Shown in pieces: positions 11,570 to 22,047 of a stretch of 64,000 nucleotides of DNA. The notes beneath the pieces were generated by a model, which searched no databases, was not told the DNA's origin, and saw only the letters and a list, made by a program, of their open reading frames with translations. The stretch is taken from assembly GCA_947683425.1 (NCBI GenBank), contig CANTUQ010000003.1:992001-1056000 (forward strand), in the 5' to 3' direction. This stretch comes from Excoecaria cochinchinensis. Its lineage: Eukaryota > Streptophyta > Magnoliopsida > Malpighiales > Euphorbiaceae. The position numbers and the translations under genes are program-made. Numbering within the stretch: the first letter of the stretch is position 1; each line of letters begins with the position of its first letter.

Positions 11570-12434
11570 AGCTGCAGAACCTATCTTCTACCTCTAGAAG
11601 CCAGGCCAGATGATGACTCATCCTGCGGGTTCATTGATCTCTTACCCGAGGATGAAGAAGAAGATCCTCCACGAGAAGGGTTCCTCCTCTGAGCCCTCTC
11701 TCTCAGCACATTTTTGACCTCTCAGCCCTCATAGTAGCTTCTACTATCTGGTAGTAACTTACCCCAGGCATACACATCAAAGAAATCAAAGCAATCTTCA
11801 AAGACTCATTCAACCCCGCTGCAAAATGCTTGCATCTGAAATCATCTGTCATAACCCCACGCGGAGCATAGCGAGACAACCTATTAAACTCTTTCTCATA
11901 GTCTGAAACTGACATGGCCCTCTGCCTCAAACTCAAAAACTGTGCCCATCTAGCATCCCTATAAGTCTGAGTTACATACTTCTTCGTGAACTCTCCCTCA
12001 AAGAAATCCCAAGTAATCGGATCCAGTGGCTGAGGATGCCTGCAAACCAATTCCCACCATTCATAAGCAGACCCTTGCAATAAAGCCAGTGCACACTCTG
12101 CATGCTGATCGGGAGGACACCGGACTTCTCTCAAAGCACGCTTCACTTTGTCTACCCATTTTTTAGCCAACTCAGACTCATCCAAACCTGTGCCATAGAA
12201 GTCTTCAACACCTTCCCTTCTCAAGTTCTCCATAGGGGCTCTAGGAGCAGTCACACTCTGTAAGACCCTAGCCATGTCCTGATGCAATCTGAACATAGCC
12301 TCAAAATGCATGGCTGCAGCCTCGGGCTGGACCCTAGCATACTGAGCCGACACAGAAATTGATGGATCTACAGCTTGAGGGTTCACACTCTCGGTGGACT
12401 CCTCAAGTGATCCACGAGCAGAGTTAGAAGCCAT
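11570..12434 (-). pseudogene. T1b gag with intact start codon
   Basis: Starts MASNSARGSLEESTESVNPQ at 12434 and runs 243 codons through the gag core (WVDKVKRALREVRCPP, WDFFEGEFTKKYV, DYEKEFNRLSRYAP). It is frameshifted near 11714, in a run of T where T1a has an extra base. The remaining basic Ser-rich tail continues to the knuckles in another frame. It shows the original start that T1a has lost. Confidence 0.9.
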
Positions 12435-12538
12435 CTAAATAAATAAGAAACAACCGCATCAGCCAACACAGATCTAGACACATACACATCTAAGCAACTC
12501 AACACAACAACAACAACACCCAGAAACGCCTAAACTGG

Positions 12539-12551
12539 GGCTCTGATTCCA
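12539..12551 (-). promoter_or_regulatory. T1b primer-binding site, initiator tRNA-Met type
   Basis: Minus-strand TGGAATCAGAGCC, the same one-base variant of the tRNA-iMet complement as in T1a, 5 bases after the LTR end. Confidence 0.87.
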
Positions 12552-12556
12552 AAAAC

Positions 12557-15083
12557 TGTAACACCCCCTACCCATACGTAGGCGATCCCATCCGATAAGG
12601 AGTGAGATGCCGTATGAGTCAGGGTGCCACCAAACGGATACAAAGTAAACCATACAATCATTCATAACATACATACCGAAATACGGGATAATTAAAAACT
12701 TTAAGGGAAAGGAAAGCAATAGCTGATCATGCATTAATATAATAAATCATTACAATAATGTTCTGATCAAACCAGGTGATACAAAAGATATTACATAACC
12801 AAAATAAAAGTATAAAAGTGGAAACTATAATAAAACTGATACAAGAGAGTTCTATACAAAAAGAATCATCAAAGATTGCAAAAGCTAAGCCCTACACTAA
12901 AACCTTCAGTGTTGGCTTGACGGCGGCGACTCTCTCAAAGCAAAACTCCTTCCGCACCTGCACGGGTAAAAACACCGTGCTAAGCGATAAACGCTTAGTG
13001 GGGAAACACACATAAAATATGGACAGCCATTCACAATGGTCGTCAAGGCATAACACATTCATAATTGCAAATGCAATAGTTTATAACATAATCCATAAGC
13101 ATGCTCAAAATTTAAAGCCATACATTCCGCATCTCAAATTCATGTCCATTCCAAAATAATCAAACATACATCTCATCATTATACTCCTTCAGATATCACA
13201 TTTATATAGTCAAATCAGAGCAGAGCAAACTAATCGAACACCTGCTGACTCGAGGTAGTGGAGAACGAGTGAACTGAGGGTACCTTATGGGTACGAATCG
13301 ATTACTGAAGGTATCTCACAGGTACAAATCAAAAGTCATTTCATTTTTTATCATTAACACAATATTTTTACTGAGGGGACCTTAAACAAGATCCAAATAC
13401 TGAGGGGTTCGCGAGGAACCTAGCGGGGACCTGATCGGGGTCCGAATTGAACTGAATGCTGCAGCTAAAAGACTCCATTAGGCATGCCTAACTATCCACT
13501 TACTTGACTCTAGCAGGTAATGCATCATTCAAATTATGATTTCAACTGTAATCTCATAATAATACTCACATTCATATCAATGAATCATAAATCAAACCTG
13601 CATAGCCCAAATTCTATTTCAAATCACTGTATATAATTTATCATACGTAATAAATACAATAACAGTCGTATACACAAGTTCGTATAGCATACAGTATGGA
13701 AAAACCATGAAAAATACGGAAAAACCATGAAAAATACATTTAAAATAAATTTTTGGAATTCTGGAGGCAAAGGAGCAAGGGACACGAGTTATGCTGAAGG
13801 ACATGACTCATGTCCAATCTTCCTAGACGTGCTGTGAAGCACGAGAGGGGCTTCAGCACAGCATGAGTCATGCTGATGAGCACGAGTCGTGTCGTGCCAA
13901 AAGCTCCTCTCATTTTCCTTCGTCTCGCACTCCACAATCCGACTCACACACTGAAGGAGCACGAGTCGGAGGATGGAGCACGAGTCGGATGCCTCCTCTC
14001 ATTTTCCTTCGTCTCGTACTCCACAATCCGAATCACACACTCAAAGGAGCACGAGTCGGAGGATGGAGCACGAGTCGGACGCCTCACATTCACGTACTGG
14101 AAACAGAAATTCACCAGGTTCGTGATTTTCTCTTCCCAAAATTCCTAGAAATCAAGAACTCAAAAAAATCAATTCCAATTTGATTCAAAACACTACAAAT
14201 CTCATCTTACCTTCGAGTAGTTCTTCCATACATCATAAAAGACATAAAAACGACTTAATTCAGCAATCATCACAACCAAACCCATGCATAAACACATTCG
14301 ATTCTCTCAAGAACACAAACCCTAAAAAAATTACAGTAACTTAAATTCTCAAACAAGATTTATAAAACAAGTCCCAAACCTGAAATTCTAAGCTTCAAAT
14401 CACTTAGCTCCGCTAGTCCCAGCAATTTCCTTGAACTTAGGATCACGAGGAGGATCAACTAATAATCAACACACCAAGAACAACCAAAAATATAAGCCCT
14501 AAGTTAAATCTAAACCAAAAGAAGAAGAAGGAGATGAAAACAAAATGAAAAGAATACATTCACTTACTAAAAAGGATGCAAAGAGATGATTAATTCCACC
14601 AATAAAGATTTGAATCCACACAAGAGCTCTTAGAGTGAAGAAAAATGAAGAAGAAGAAGAAGAAAAGTGAGGGGAAGAAGGGAAACGTAAAATTCTGCCC
14701 TTCCCCTTCTTTCTTTCCTTTTTCTTTTTCTTTTCCAAAACTCTAGACACATGTCAACTCTCTATTGGTGGGAATCAATCATTCACACCCAACAAGCATG
14801 CACTACACACACCTAATGCACTCCCAACTAATGCACACCCTACAATGGTATGAACACACACACTATGCACTCCCAACTTAAAACACCCTAATATGATATG
14901 CTCAAATGCACACAATCATTTCCCAATTAAATTCACACTCTAATGCCAAACATACATCCATATGCTAATAAAACCCTAAAAACATGTACTTTTACCAAAA
15001 TACCCTTATGATATGCCGAACACCTGCAAATGCATGCTCACACAGACAAGCCCATACTACTAGGGGGCAAATGTGGTGTGACA
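12557..15083 (-). repeat. T1 right LTR (5' LTR of T1b)
   Basis: 2527 bp, collinear with the middle LTR over its full length, with TGTAACACC and GGTGTGACA ends. A stem-loop lies at 12980-12998, palindrome TTAGGCATGCCTAA at 13478-13491, and two 89-90-bp minisatellite units at 13904-14082. The DNA right of 15083 is Athila-like, so this is the true outer edge of the array. Confidence 0.94.
13904..14082. repeat. 89-90-bp minisatellite in T1 right LTR
   Basis: Two tandem units (13904-13992, 13993-14082) matching those at 7041-7218. The duplication therefore predates the separation of the LTR copies. Confidence 0.85.
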
Positions 15084-15312
15084 CATGGTGGTAAGGTTTT
15101 TCATACAGCCGTGTAACTATCAACATTTTTTAAGCTTTCAATCCAGTAGCACTTAACACGATGTTAAGGGACTTTCATACCGTCGTGCAACATTTCGTAG
15201 CAATCCAGTAGCATTTTACACTGTGGTAAGAATGTTCATACCGCAGTGTGAAACTTTCATTTCAAAATCATTTTACACGGCGGTAAGGATTTTTCATGCC
15301 ACAATGTAAATG
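15084..15312. repeat. Hairpin array A (TTACACGG..GGTA / TACC..CCGTGTAA)
   Basis: Three full imperfect hairpins (starting near 15153, 15216 and 15273) and one cut by the T1 insertion at 15084. Arms resemble TTACACGGCGGTA and its complement around a loop such as AGGATTTTTCA. Spacing is about 57-70 bp. The spacers are mostly different. Confidence 0.8.
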
Positions 15313-15874
15313 TAAAACCCTAGATTAAAACCAATAATTTCCAGTTCATTTTAAAGCCCCTTTTCGTTTGACTTTTCATTTTCTTATGCTCTCGCCTTCT
15401 AAGATGCATTTCTTGCTCATTTTTACTCTATGTTCATCACATTTCTAAGAGAGTTCATCTATATTTTTCGTTTACTTCCTCCATTTTTGCAACCAAGTAA
15501 GTTATTTCTCTTTTCTTTCCTATATTTTTGGTTATTTCTCGTTAGGTTTTCTGATTTTCCTTTTTGTTATTTCTTTGTTTTCATTCTTAGTTATGACTTA
15601 TCTTGTATGTGCTTTGCTTTCTAAGATGTTTTGTGTGAAGTTGGTTGAAATTGATGTTTAAGATGCATATGTGGGTTGTCAATTTTGTGTGACTGATTTT
15701 ATGGCCACCAAGTGTTTGGTGTTTTGCCTAAATGAGAATGTGTATGATTCTTTCATGATTTTTGTTTCCATCTTGCTGAGTTCTCCGCTCTATATCTGCC
15801 ACCAAGTATGCTTCTTTCACATTATCTTTATTCCTTGAGTTATGTTCTTAACTTGATGTTGATGTTAACACTGT
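15313..15874 (+). other. Athila UTR, no gene seen
   Basis: T-rich DNA with a 64-codon frame (15430-15624) that is low-complexity Phe/Leu/Ser and looks fortuitous. No family signature is visible. Confidence 0.6.
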
Positions 15875-16589
15875 GATTTAATAAAAACTTGTGTATTAGC
15901 TTTTTAACATACTCCTGGTTGTTAAATCTTCCATTGAAAGAGGATATAATGGGCATTAGAAGTCATGTTGTAGTATTGCTATTCTTTGTAGTAGTTACTC
16001 TAACATTGGCTTTACAATTAGATGCATTTGATGTTCATAGTCAATGCTTTGAAACCAATTCATGTTAGCCATAATACTATTGTGTACTCTGTTTTTCACA
16101 TGTTTAGGCAATTCTATTTGTTGCACTTCAAAATTTTCAATATGAGCATTTGCTCTATTATTGTAACATGTTAAAATTCAAGTTGAATATTTATTTATGG
16201 TTCATATTAGAAATCAATTGTTGTTATTGGCTGATTTAATAAAAACTTGTGTATTAGCTTTTTAACATACTCCTGGTTGTTAAATCTTCCATTGAAAGAG
16301 GATATAATGGGCATTAGAAGTCATGTTGTAGTATTGCTATTCTTTGTAGTAGTTACTCTAACATTGGCTTTACAATTAGATGCATTTGATGTTCATAGTC
16401 AATGCTTTGAAACCAATTCATGTTAGCCATAATACTATTGTGTACTCTGTTTTTCACATGTTTAGGCAATTCTATTTGTTGCACTTCAAAATTTTCAATA
16501 TGAGCATTTGCTCTATTATTGTAACATGTTAAAATTCAAGTTGAATATTTATTTATGGTTCATATTAGAAATCAATTGTTGTTATTGGC
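15875..16589. repeat. 358-bp perfect tandem duplication
   Basis: 15875-16232 and 16233-16589 read identically base for base by eye, starting GATTTAATAAAAACTTG and ending GTTGTTATTGGC. The junction carries a TGATTTA microhomology. The unit is AT-rich, non-coding UTR. Confidence 0.95.
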
Positions 16590-16792
16590 ATTAGTTTATT
16601 TCTATTCAGGAGTTTTTTGTGTTCATGTTGTGTTCTAGTTCCATCAGTCTTATTCTTTCTCGCAGGAATTAGTTGAACGGATTAAAATCTGAGCTACATT
16701 TTTATCCAGTGCTTCTTTCATGTAATATGTGCTTATTGAGATTTTGTGAGCCTACTACAAGCATTTTGAATTTAAGTTTTTCTTACTTGTGC

Positions 16793-18105
16793 AGTGGCTC
16801 CAAAGAGTTCACGTGGTACTAAGCCTCCTCCTTTATACCTTTTTCTGCTGCATCTCAGGAAAGGGATAGCTCTGTACCTTCTTGGGTTCTGCCCAGTTTT
16901 AGGCATGTCTATAAGTGTTTTGATGCCGCCACGTACCTCTCCTCCATATTTCTTGATTTTGATTCACTGTGGAGGTTAGAAATAAAAGCTGAGATTGATG
17001 AGTTAATTGAAGGGATAGGCTGGACCTAATTTTTCCATAAGAAGGAGAGCGTTCATCCAACTCAAACTAGGGATTTTTGGGCCACAGTCAACTACAAGGT
17101 CAGTCAGGATGATTTGGAGAGTCTAGGGGTGGTAACATTTTGGCTAAACAAGAAGAACTACAGGATAACCTTTAATGAATTCACTGAAGCTTTGGGTTTT
17201 CCTGTGAATAGTGCAAGGTATTTAGTGGACTCGGATACGCACACAAATTGGGCTACCATCCAGGTCCAGTCTCTACAACTGCATGACTAGGTTATCTAAA
17301 GCCCATAATTTGAGGAGTTAAGCTCGCATAATCCTACACCATTTCTGTGCTTTCTTTTTTTTATGGTCATACTGAGGTAGCCGGAGTGGTTAACCAAACT
17401 AAAGCCCTATTCTTGCATTGCATGGTTCACATAATTAAGCTTAATAGAGCATTTTTTTATGGATGAAATTCGAAGACTTGCAAGGAAACCCGACCAAAGT
17501 AAAGAAGATATCCATAGGATAGATCGTAACTGTATTGGCTAAGAAAGTAGGCTACACTCCATTGGGCTTAGACTTGGGACCCAGCCTTCTCATGGATTTC
17601 AAAATGTTGAAAAATTTGAGGCTCATTGTGGATGCTCATGATAATTTTTATAGGGTACGGCTACCAAGCAGAGAGGAGTATCTGAGGCTGGTAGAGAAAT
17701 AAAGAGTCCAATTGCAGCTGCTCAAGCTAAGGTAGCAAAGGAAGGGGAAGTAACTAAGGGTGTTGTTGCTGCTACTAAAAGGGCCACTTCTGCCAAGCCT
17801 ACTAAAAATATTTCTGAGCTGATCACTCACTTAGAGAGCCCACAGACAAGTGAAGCCTAGATTCATTCACGGGTAGATCAATTGATGCACTATATGGAGA
17901 CTGCTCAAACAAAGCGTGCTTAGATTATGGGGCGACTGGATGTGCAAGAACAGAGGATGAATGCCTTTGATAAACGGTTGGGACTGCAAGAGCACAACAT
18001 GGAGTGATTGGAGCGATCTCTAGAGCTTTCAAGGAAGGACGTTGAGCATTATTATAGGAGCATCTTGGCAAGATTTCCTCCACCATCACCAACTCCGCAG
18101 GATTA
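16793..18105 (+). pseudogene. Athila env-like / ORF1-like protein, decayed
   Basis: The region starts after a strong acceptor-like pyrimidine tract ending TTGTGCAG at 16794. The first codon is GTG before GCTCCAAAGAG, where ATG would be expected. Split over several frames one can read LWRLEIKAEIDELIEGIGWT, then FHKKESVHPTQTRDFWATV and FNEFTEALGFPVN, a pattern (short residue core, DFWA-like motif, xLGFPV) resembling the plant putative transposon protein found in Athila ORFs. Further down is an Ala/Lys linker and a C-terminal coiled-coil-like stretch ending in Pro-rich RFPPPSPTPQD. Frameshifts and stops make it non-functional. The role of such proteins is unknown; an envelope role is only a hypothesis. 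Confidence 0.55.
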
Positions 18106-19914
18106 ATTTTGAGGAGTGTTTTCTATCAGAACTTTAGTTTTAATGTCTTATTTAGACTGATGAATTTATTAATTACTAAGGACAACAATTTTGTAAGTGT
18201 GGAGTGGGGTGTAAACTTTAACTTTAAGGATGATTTGAACTTGTGGATGTTGAAGTTCTTGACCACTTATAGTTTTAGTTTTTATTCAATGTTTTTAGTT
18301 TTATTACGTTGTTCTACTTTTTTTTTTAGTTATTTCTTTTTTATGCATTTTATTTTGTTCTTTTATTTTAGTTAAAGATTTATCTTTTCTGCCTTAAATT
18401 AGTGGTGTTGTGTTGTTTTAATTAAACTTATGAATTACTTCATGCTTAGTTTAGTTAGCCCTTATTTGTGTCTCTGATTGGAATATTTCTCAGGTTTTCA
18501 TTTTTGAATAGGATTGGTTAGAACTTTTAAGTAGCAAGAGAGTTAGTTGTTGTTTAAGGTTATCTTTTTCATCTTAGTTTACAAACTTGATGCATACACT
18601 TAAATTTCCTATTTTTATTACACATAGGCCAGTTCTTAAGAAAAAACCAGTGCATGAAGACAGATAAGTTAGGAATTCTAAGAGTACTAGAACCTTCCTT
18701 ATCACCCTTCAAAGCCATATAACAACTCAAGCAAGAATTAGGAAATGATTAAGGCATCCTTATTTTATGATTTAGTTTTAAATAACTTTTTATCCTACCC
18801 TGAGTAATTTTTGACCACTGCTAGCCCCGTTGAGCTTAATTGGTATGCTTAATGCATACTATGATTAATTTTGTTGTTACACTCATTATTTTGCCATTCA
18901 CCCTAAATGCCTTTTGTCTCTTCCTTCTAAGAATTGGCCACTCTAGGATTGGGTTGGGATAGCATTTGAAGGAAAATAAAGAAACGTAAAGGGAATTTGG
19001 GTGTGGTGACAAATTTTAAATTTTGAATTGTGAGAATGGGGGTATTGCCAAGTGTTGTTAGTGCTAATTTTAGAATCAAATTGAAATTATTATAACAATG
19101 AAAGCAGTTATTACTTGGGATATTTTTCATGAAGGAATAGATTAGCTTAGAAAAATCAAAAATTTGAAAAGGAATTGCAAATTTTGAGCTAGTCATGCAT
19201 AGTAAATTTTAAGTGTGGAGTACCTTCAAATACAAGAGGAGAATTCTATAGTTGTTCTAATTTTTGGTTTTTCATCAAAAAAGAAGAAGCTATCATTAGT
19301 GTTTTTCCTCTCGTTTATTTTTCATGTGCATTGTTGTCAAGCATTATGAGTATTCTAGTTTTGACAAGTAATATTGAATCTATTGGTAGGTTGGTTGATA
19401 CTTTGATAGTTAGGTGGTAAATGTGGGTAGAGGGTGGTTGTTCTTCATTTGTCAACTTAATCTTTTCTTATTAGCCAATTTCGTAGCTGAACATTACAAC
19501 CTTAATGTAAGTCCTTTTAATCCTCTTCCCTGTTTTGAGTTATTTAGCGAAGATGACCCTTGTGGTTCCGGTGCTAAAGGAGAGGATTATGGTGTCTTTT
19601 GAGTTTCAATTGTAAAACTGTATGTGTATATATATGCACATTATTTTTCTGGCTTGATGTTAGAATGTACTGGAGTTTTTGTTTTGAAAAGTAAAAATCA
19701 GTTTTGGCCTTTGCACACACCCACATGGAAATTTATGTGTATTTTCTCATTTCAACACTTTGTAGGAATGAGATCTCTATTAAGTGAAACTTGCTAAATG
19801 CTATTTTTCTATTTTGAAACTCCTAAATTATTGATTGGAAATTGTGAGAAAGTCAAAGCAGGTGATTTATTCAATATTTGCTTGAGGGCGAGTAAAAGCT
19901 AACCGTGGGGTTGT
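18106..19914 (+). other. Athila 3' UTR, non-coding
   Basis: AT-rich, with no family-like reading frame. It ends in a purine-rich tract (19890-19913, including AACCGTGGGGTTG) placed like a polypurine tract right before TGATAAG. Confidence 0.6.
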
Positions 19915-21559
19915 TGATAAGTCCACATTTATGTTTAATTCAGGTTATTTTTAGTTGATTTTGGTGTCTTGAAGTTGTTATTTTAGGTTATTTTACTTGA
20001 AAGTGATTTTAGATTTTTAAATAGTCTAACTTGTGCATTTTGAGTGTGTTTTGGCAGATTTTGATGAATTACACAATGGTAAGGAATTCCATATTGCCAT
20101 GTATTTGGGAAGCAACCAGGAAGCATACGCACGGAATGTTACATGGCAGTAAGAAATTCCATTTTCCCATGTAATCGGGAAATCAAAGAATTCATGGAAT
20201 GTCACACAATGGGCATAAAGTACCTTACCTCCTTGTAAATTGTCAAAGAGCCAACTTGCAGTCCGGAAGCTATTTACATGGCGATTAGGGAATGCCTTAC
20301 CACCGTGTAAAATTGGGAAGATTTCATATTTTTCATCTAGTAGCTGTTTACACGGCAGTTAGGAAATTCCTTACCGCCGCGTAACTTGTCATTCTCAGCT
20401 GAAACCAACTCTACACGGTGGTAAGAATTTCCATACCACTGTGTAACATGATTTTATATTTATTTTTGTAATTCTAAAAATTAAGGATCTGGTCCTGTTT
20501 TTCCAAATAACTCTTGTCTTTATTTCTTTTTCTTTGCAATCCAAAGTTTGTGTTTTATTTTAACGTTTTGTCACTCAGTTTTAGGGTTTTCATCTTATCT
20601 TAGCTTGAGAATCCATCATTTTTGGTGGAAACTTTGAGTTATAATTGTTGATTTAGATTAAAGAACAACTTTTAATATTGTAAGAACTTCAGATTCAGAT
20701 TGGTAATGGGTAATATCAGTTTCTTTTCATCTATTTCAATGTTTACTCCAACCATGAGTGAGTAATCTTTTATGTGCTAAGGGATTCCTTAAGTCCCTAT
20801 CATCCATGTGAAAACTCTACTCTTATTGCTTATACATGTTGCTCTAATTTCATATTTCTTGTTATTTCTCTATATGTTTATGAATAAATCACTTTGTTTA
20901 GATTTAGTCCAGATTGGTAATCTAAATGAAATGGGTTGATGACTAATTCATATAAATGATCTATTCTTATGATTCCTTTCATTTATTTTCTTGACTAAGC
21001 CCGAATTTGGTAGGTTGAGATTATTTTTGATGGTGATGTTAGGTTTAGATCTTTGAAAGATGAATGAGTTTATAGATGACTGAATCCAGATTTGTTAGGT
21101 TAGCTCATATTTAGGATTTAGTTACTCGAACTAATGCTAATTAATGAATTAAATCCAGATTTGGTATATTTATTGGTTAGAATAACTGAATCCAGATTTG
21201 GTAAGCTTGGGCATAGAAGAGTTGTCCACCTTGAGCATATGTGATGTTTTGAGAGTTTTTACATGGTGAATTTGGGCAGGATAAATAGGGTTTTTAGTTA
21301 ACTAATTTTAGTATTATTTTTCTTGTCTTAAGTTTGTTGTTTACTTCTTTAATTTATTAATTAACTGCTAAACTTTAGTTATTTGTCAATTGAATGTTTT
21401 TTAGTTTTTAAACTAAAAACTCATACAACACTTGGGATATTGTTTAGCATAACCTTAGCAAACTAAATCTTAATTCCCTTTCCCTTGGATACGATATCTT
21501 ATGGGTCATAATTTACTTACTTTACTACTTGCCGATTTACGCTTGCTGAAAACTGATCA
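19915..21559 (+). repeat. Athila-like 3' LTR
   Basis: Starts TGATAAGTCCACATTTATG and ends AAACTGATCA (TG...CA), about 1645 bp. The end region GATACGATATCTTATGGG and the CTTGCCGATTTACGC word resemble Athila U5 ends. Six hairpins lie in its first third (20069-20450). The exact first base is ambiguous between 19912 and 19915. Confidence 0.72.
20069..20450. repeat. Hairpin array B in Athila LTR
   Basis: Six imperfect hairpins start near 20069, 20139, 20202, 20274, 20348 and 20411 (63-74 bp apart). The arms follow TTACACGG..GGTAAG with complement CTTACC..CCGTGTAA. Units 4 to 6 are the best preserved. Spacers differ. Confidence 0.8.
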
Positions 21560-22047
21560 ATAGGAAGCGTAAATAATAATGTTAATGGATAATAGGAAGT
21601 GTTATAGAATTGTTAATGAAATAAGGAATTAAATTAAGAGGATTCCACGAGAGTATTAGTATTAATTTCTTATAGGAATATAGGACTATAAATAAAATAA
21701 TAAAAGTAAATAATAAGTAATGTTAACTATTAGAAAACTAATATTAACAATGAAAATATTAATGACAAAATAATAAAGTTAATTATGAAATAAGTAAAGG
21801 AATGTTCAAATTTAAGTGTAAACTCATATGATGAAGAAAGAATAAATACTACAATGCGATGATAAATTAAGAAATTGATTTTACCTATATGTTATTGGAT
21901 TGGGTGTTGTGGCATTGTTTGTTATGCAGGAGGGTATGTAAAGTTTATAGCCGCTATACTGTTGATATTGTAACCAAATGAATAATAACTTAGACAGTTA
22001 TAGGTCAATCAACAAACACAATAAAAAAAAAAATTGAAATGAAATTA
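21560..22047. other. Unassigned AT-rich gap between Athila and T5
   Basis: No coding signal. About 70 bp near 21935-22005 is an inverted, diverged copy of 22185-22250 inside the T5 LTR (shared words CCTATAACT, CAGTATA and CGG.CTA.AAAC). Part of this gap may therefore be a fragment of a related LTR in opposite orientation. Confidence 0.45.

Larger units (their letters stand above)
1..15083 (-). mobile_element. T1: tandem Tekay/Del-like chromovirus array, LTR-int-LTR-int-LTR
   Basis: Three near-identical LTR copies in the same orientation (1-1006 cut by the window edge, 5694-8216, 12557-15083) flank two internal regions (T1a 1007-5693, T1b 8217-12556). Each internal region reads PPT, chromodomain, integrase, RNase H, RT, protease, gag, PBS from low to high coordinates, so both are minus-strand elements sharing the middle LTR. 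Gag with two zinc knuckles, a DPGS protease motif, pol order PR-RT-RH-IN and a C-terminal chromodomain place it among plant chromoviruses, most like Tekay/Del. The right edge abuts Athila-like DNA, and the candidate target duplication is CATGG at 15084-15088; its partner lies left of the window. The arrangement most likely arose by unequal recombination between LTRs. Confidence 0.93.
15084..21559 (+). mobile_element. Athila-like element, 3' part (env-like ORF, UTR, 3' LTR)
   Basis: Left-truncated by T1. What remains reads in the plus direction: hairpin array, UTR with a tandem duplication, a decayed env-like/ORF1-like frame, a long 3' UTR, a purine-rich tract (AACCGTGGGG) and an LTR starting TGATAAGTCC as Athila LTRs do. 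The gag and pol would lie left of T1, outside the window. The assignment to Athila rests on the LTR start, the layout and similarity of the hairpin arrays to the Athila pol fragment at 57552-60550; no pol is present here. Confidence 0.7.

Noticed and set aside
18109..18375. 88-codon Phe-rich frame in Athila 3' UTR
   Set aside because: T-rich DNA; no conserved motif; follows the end of the env-like remnant.
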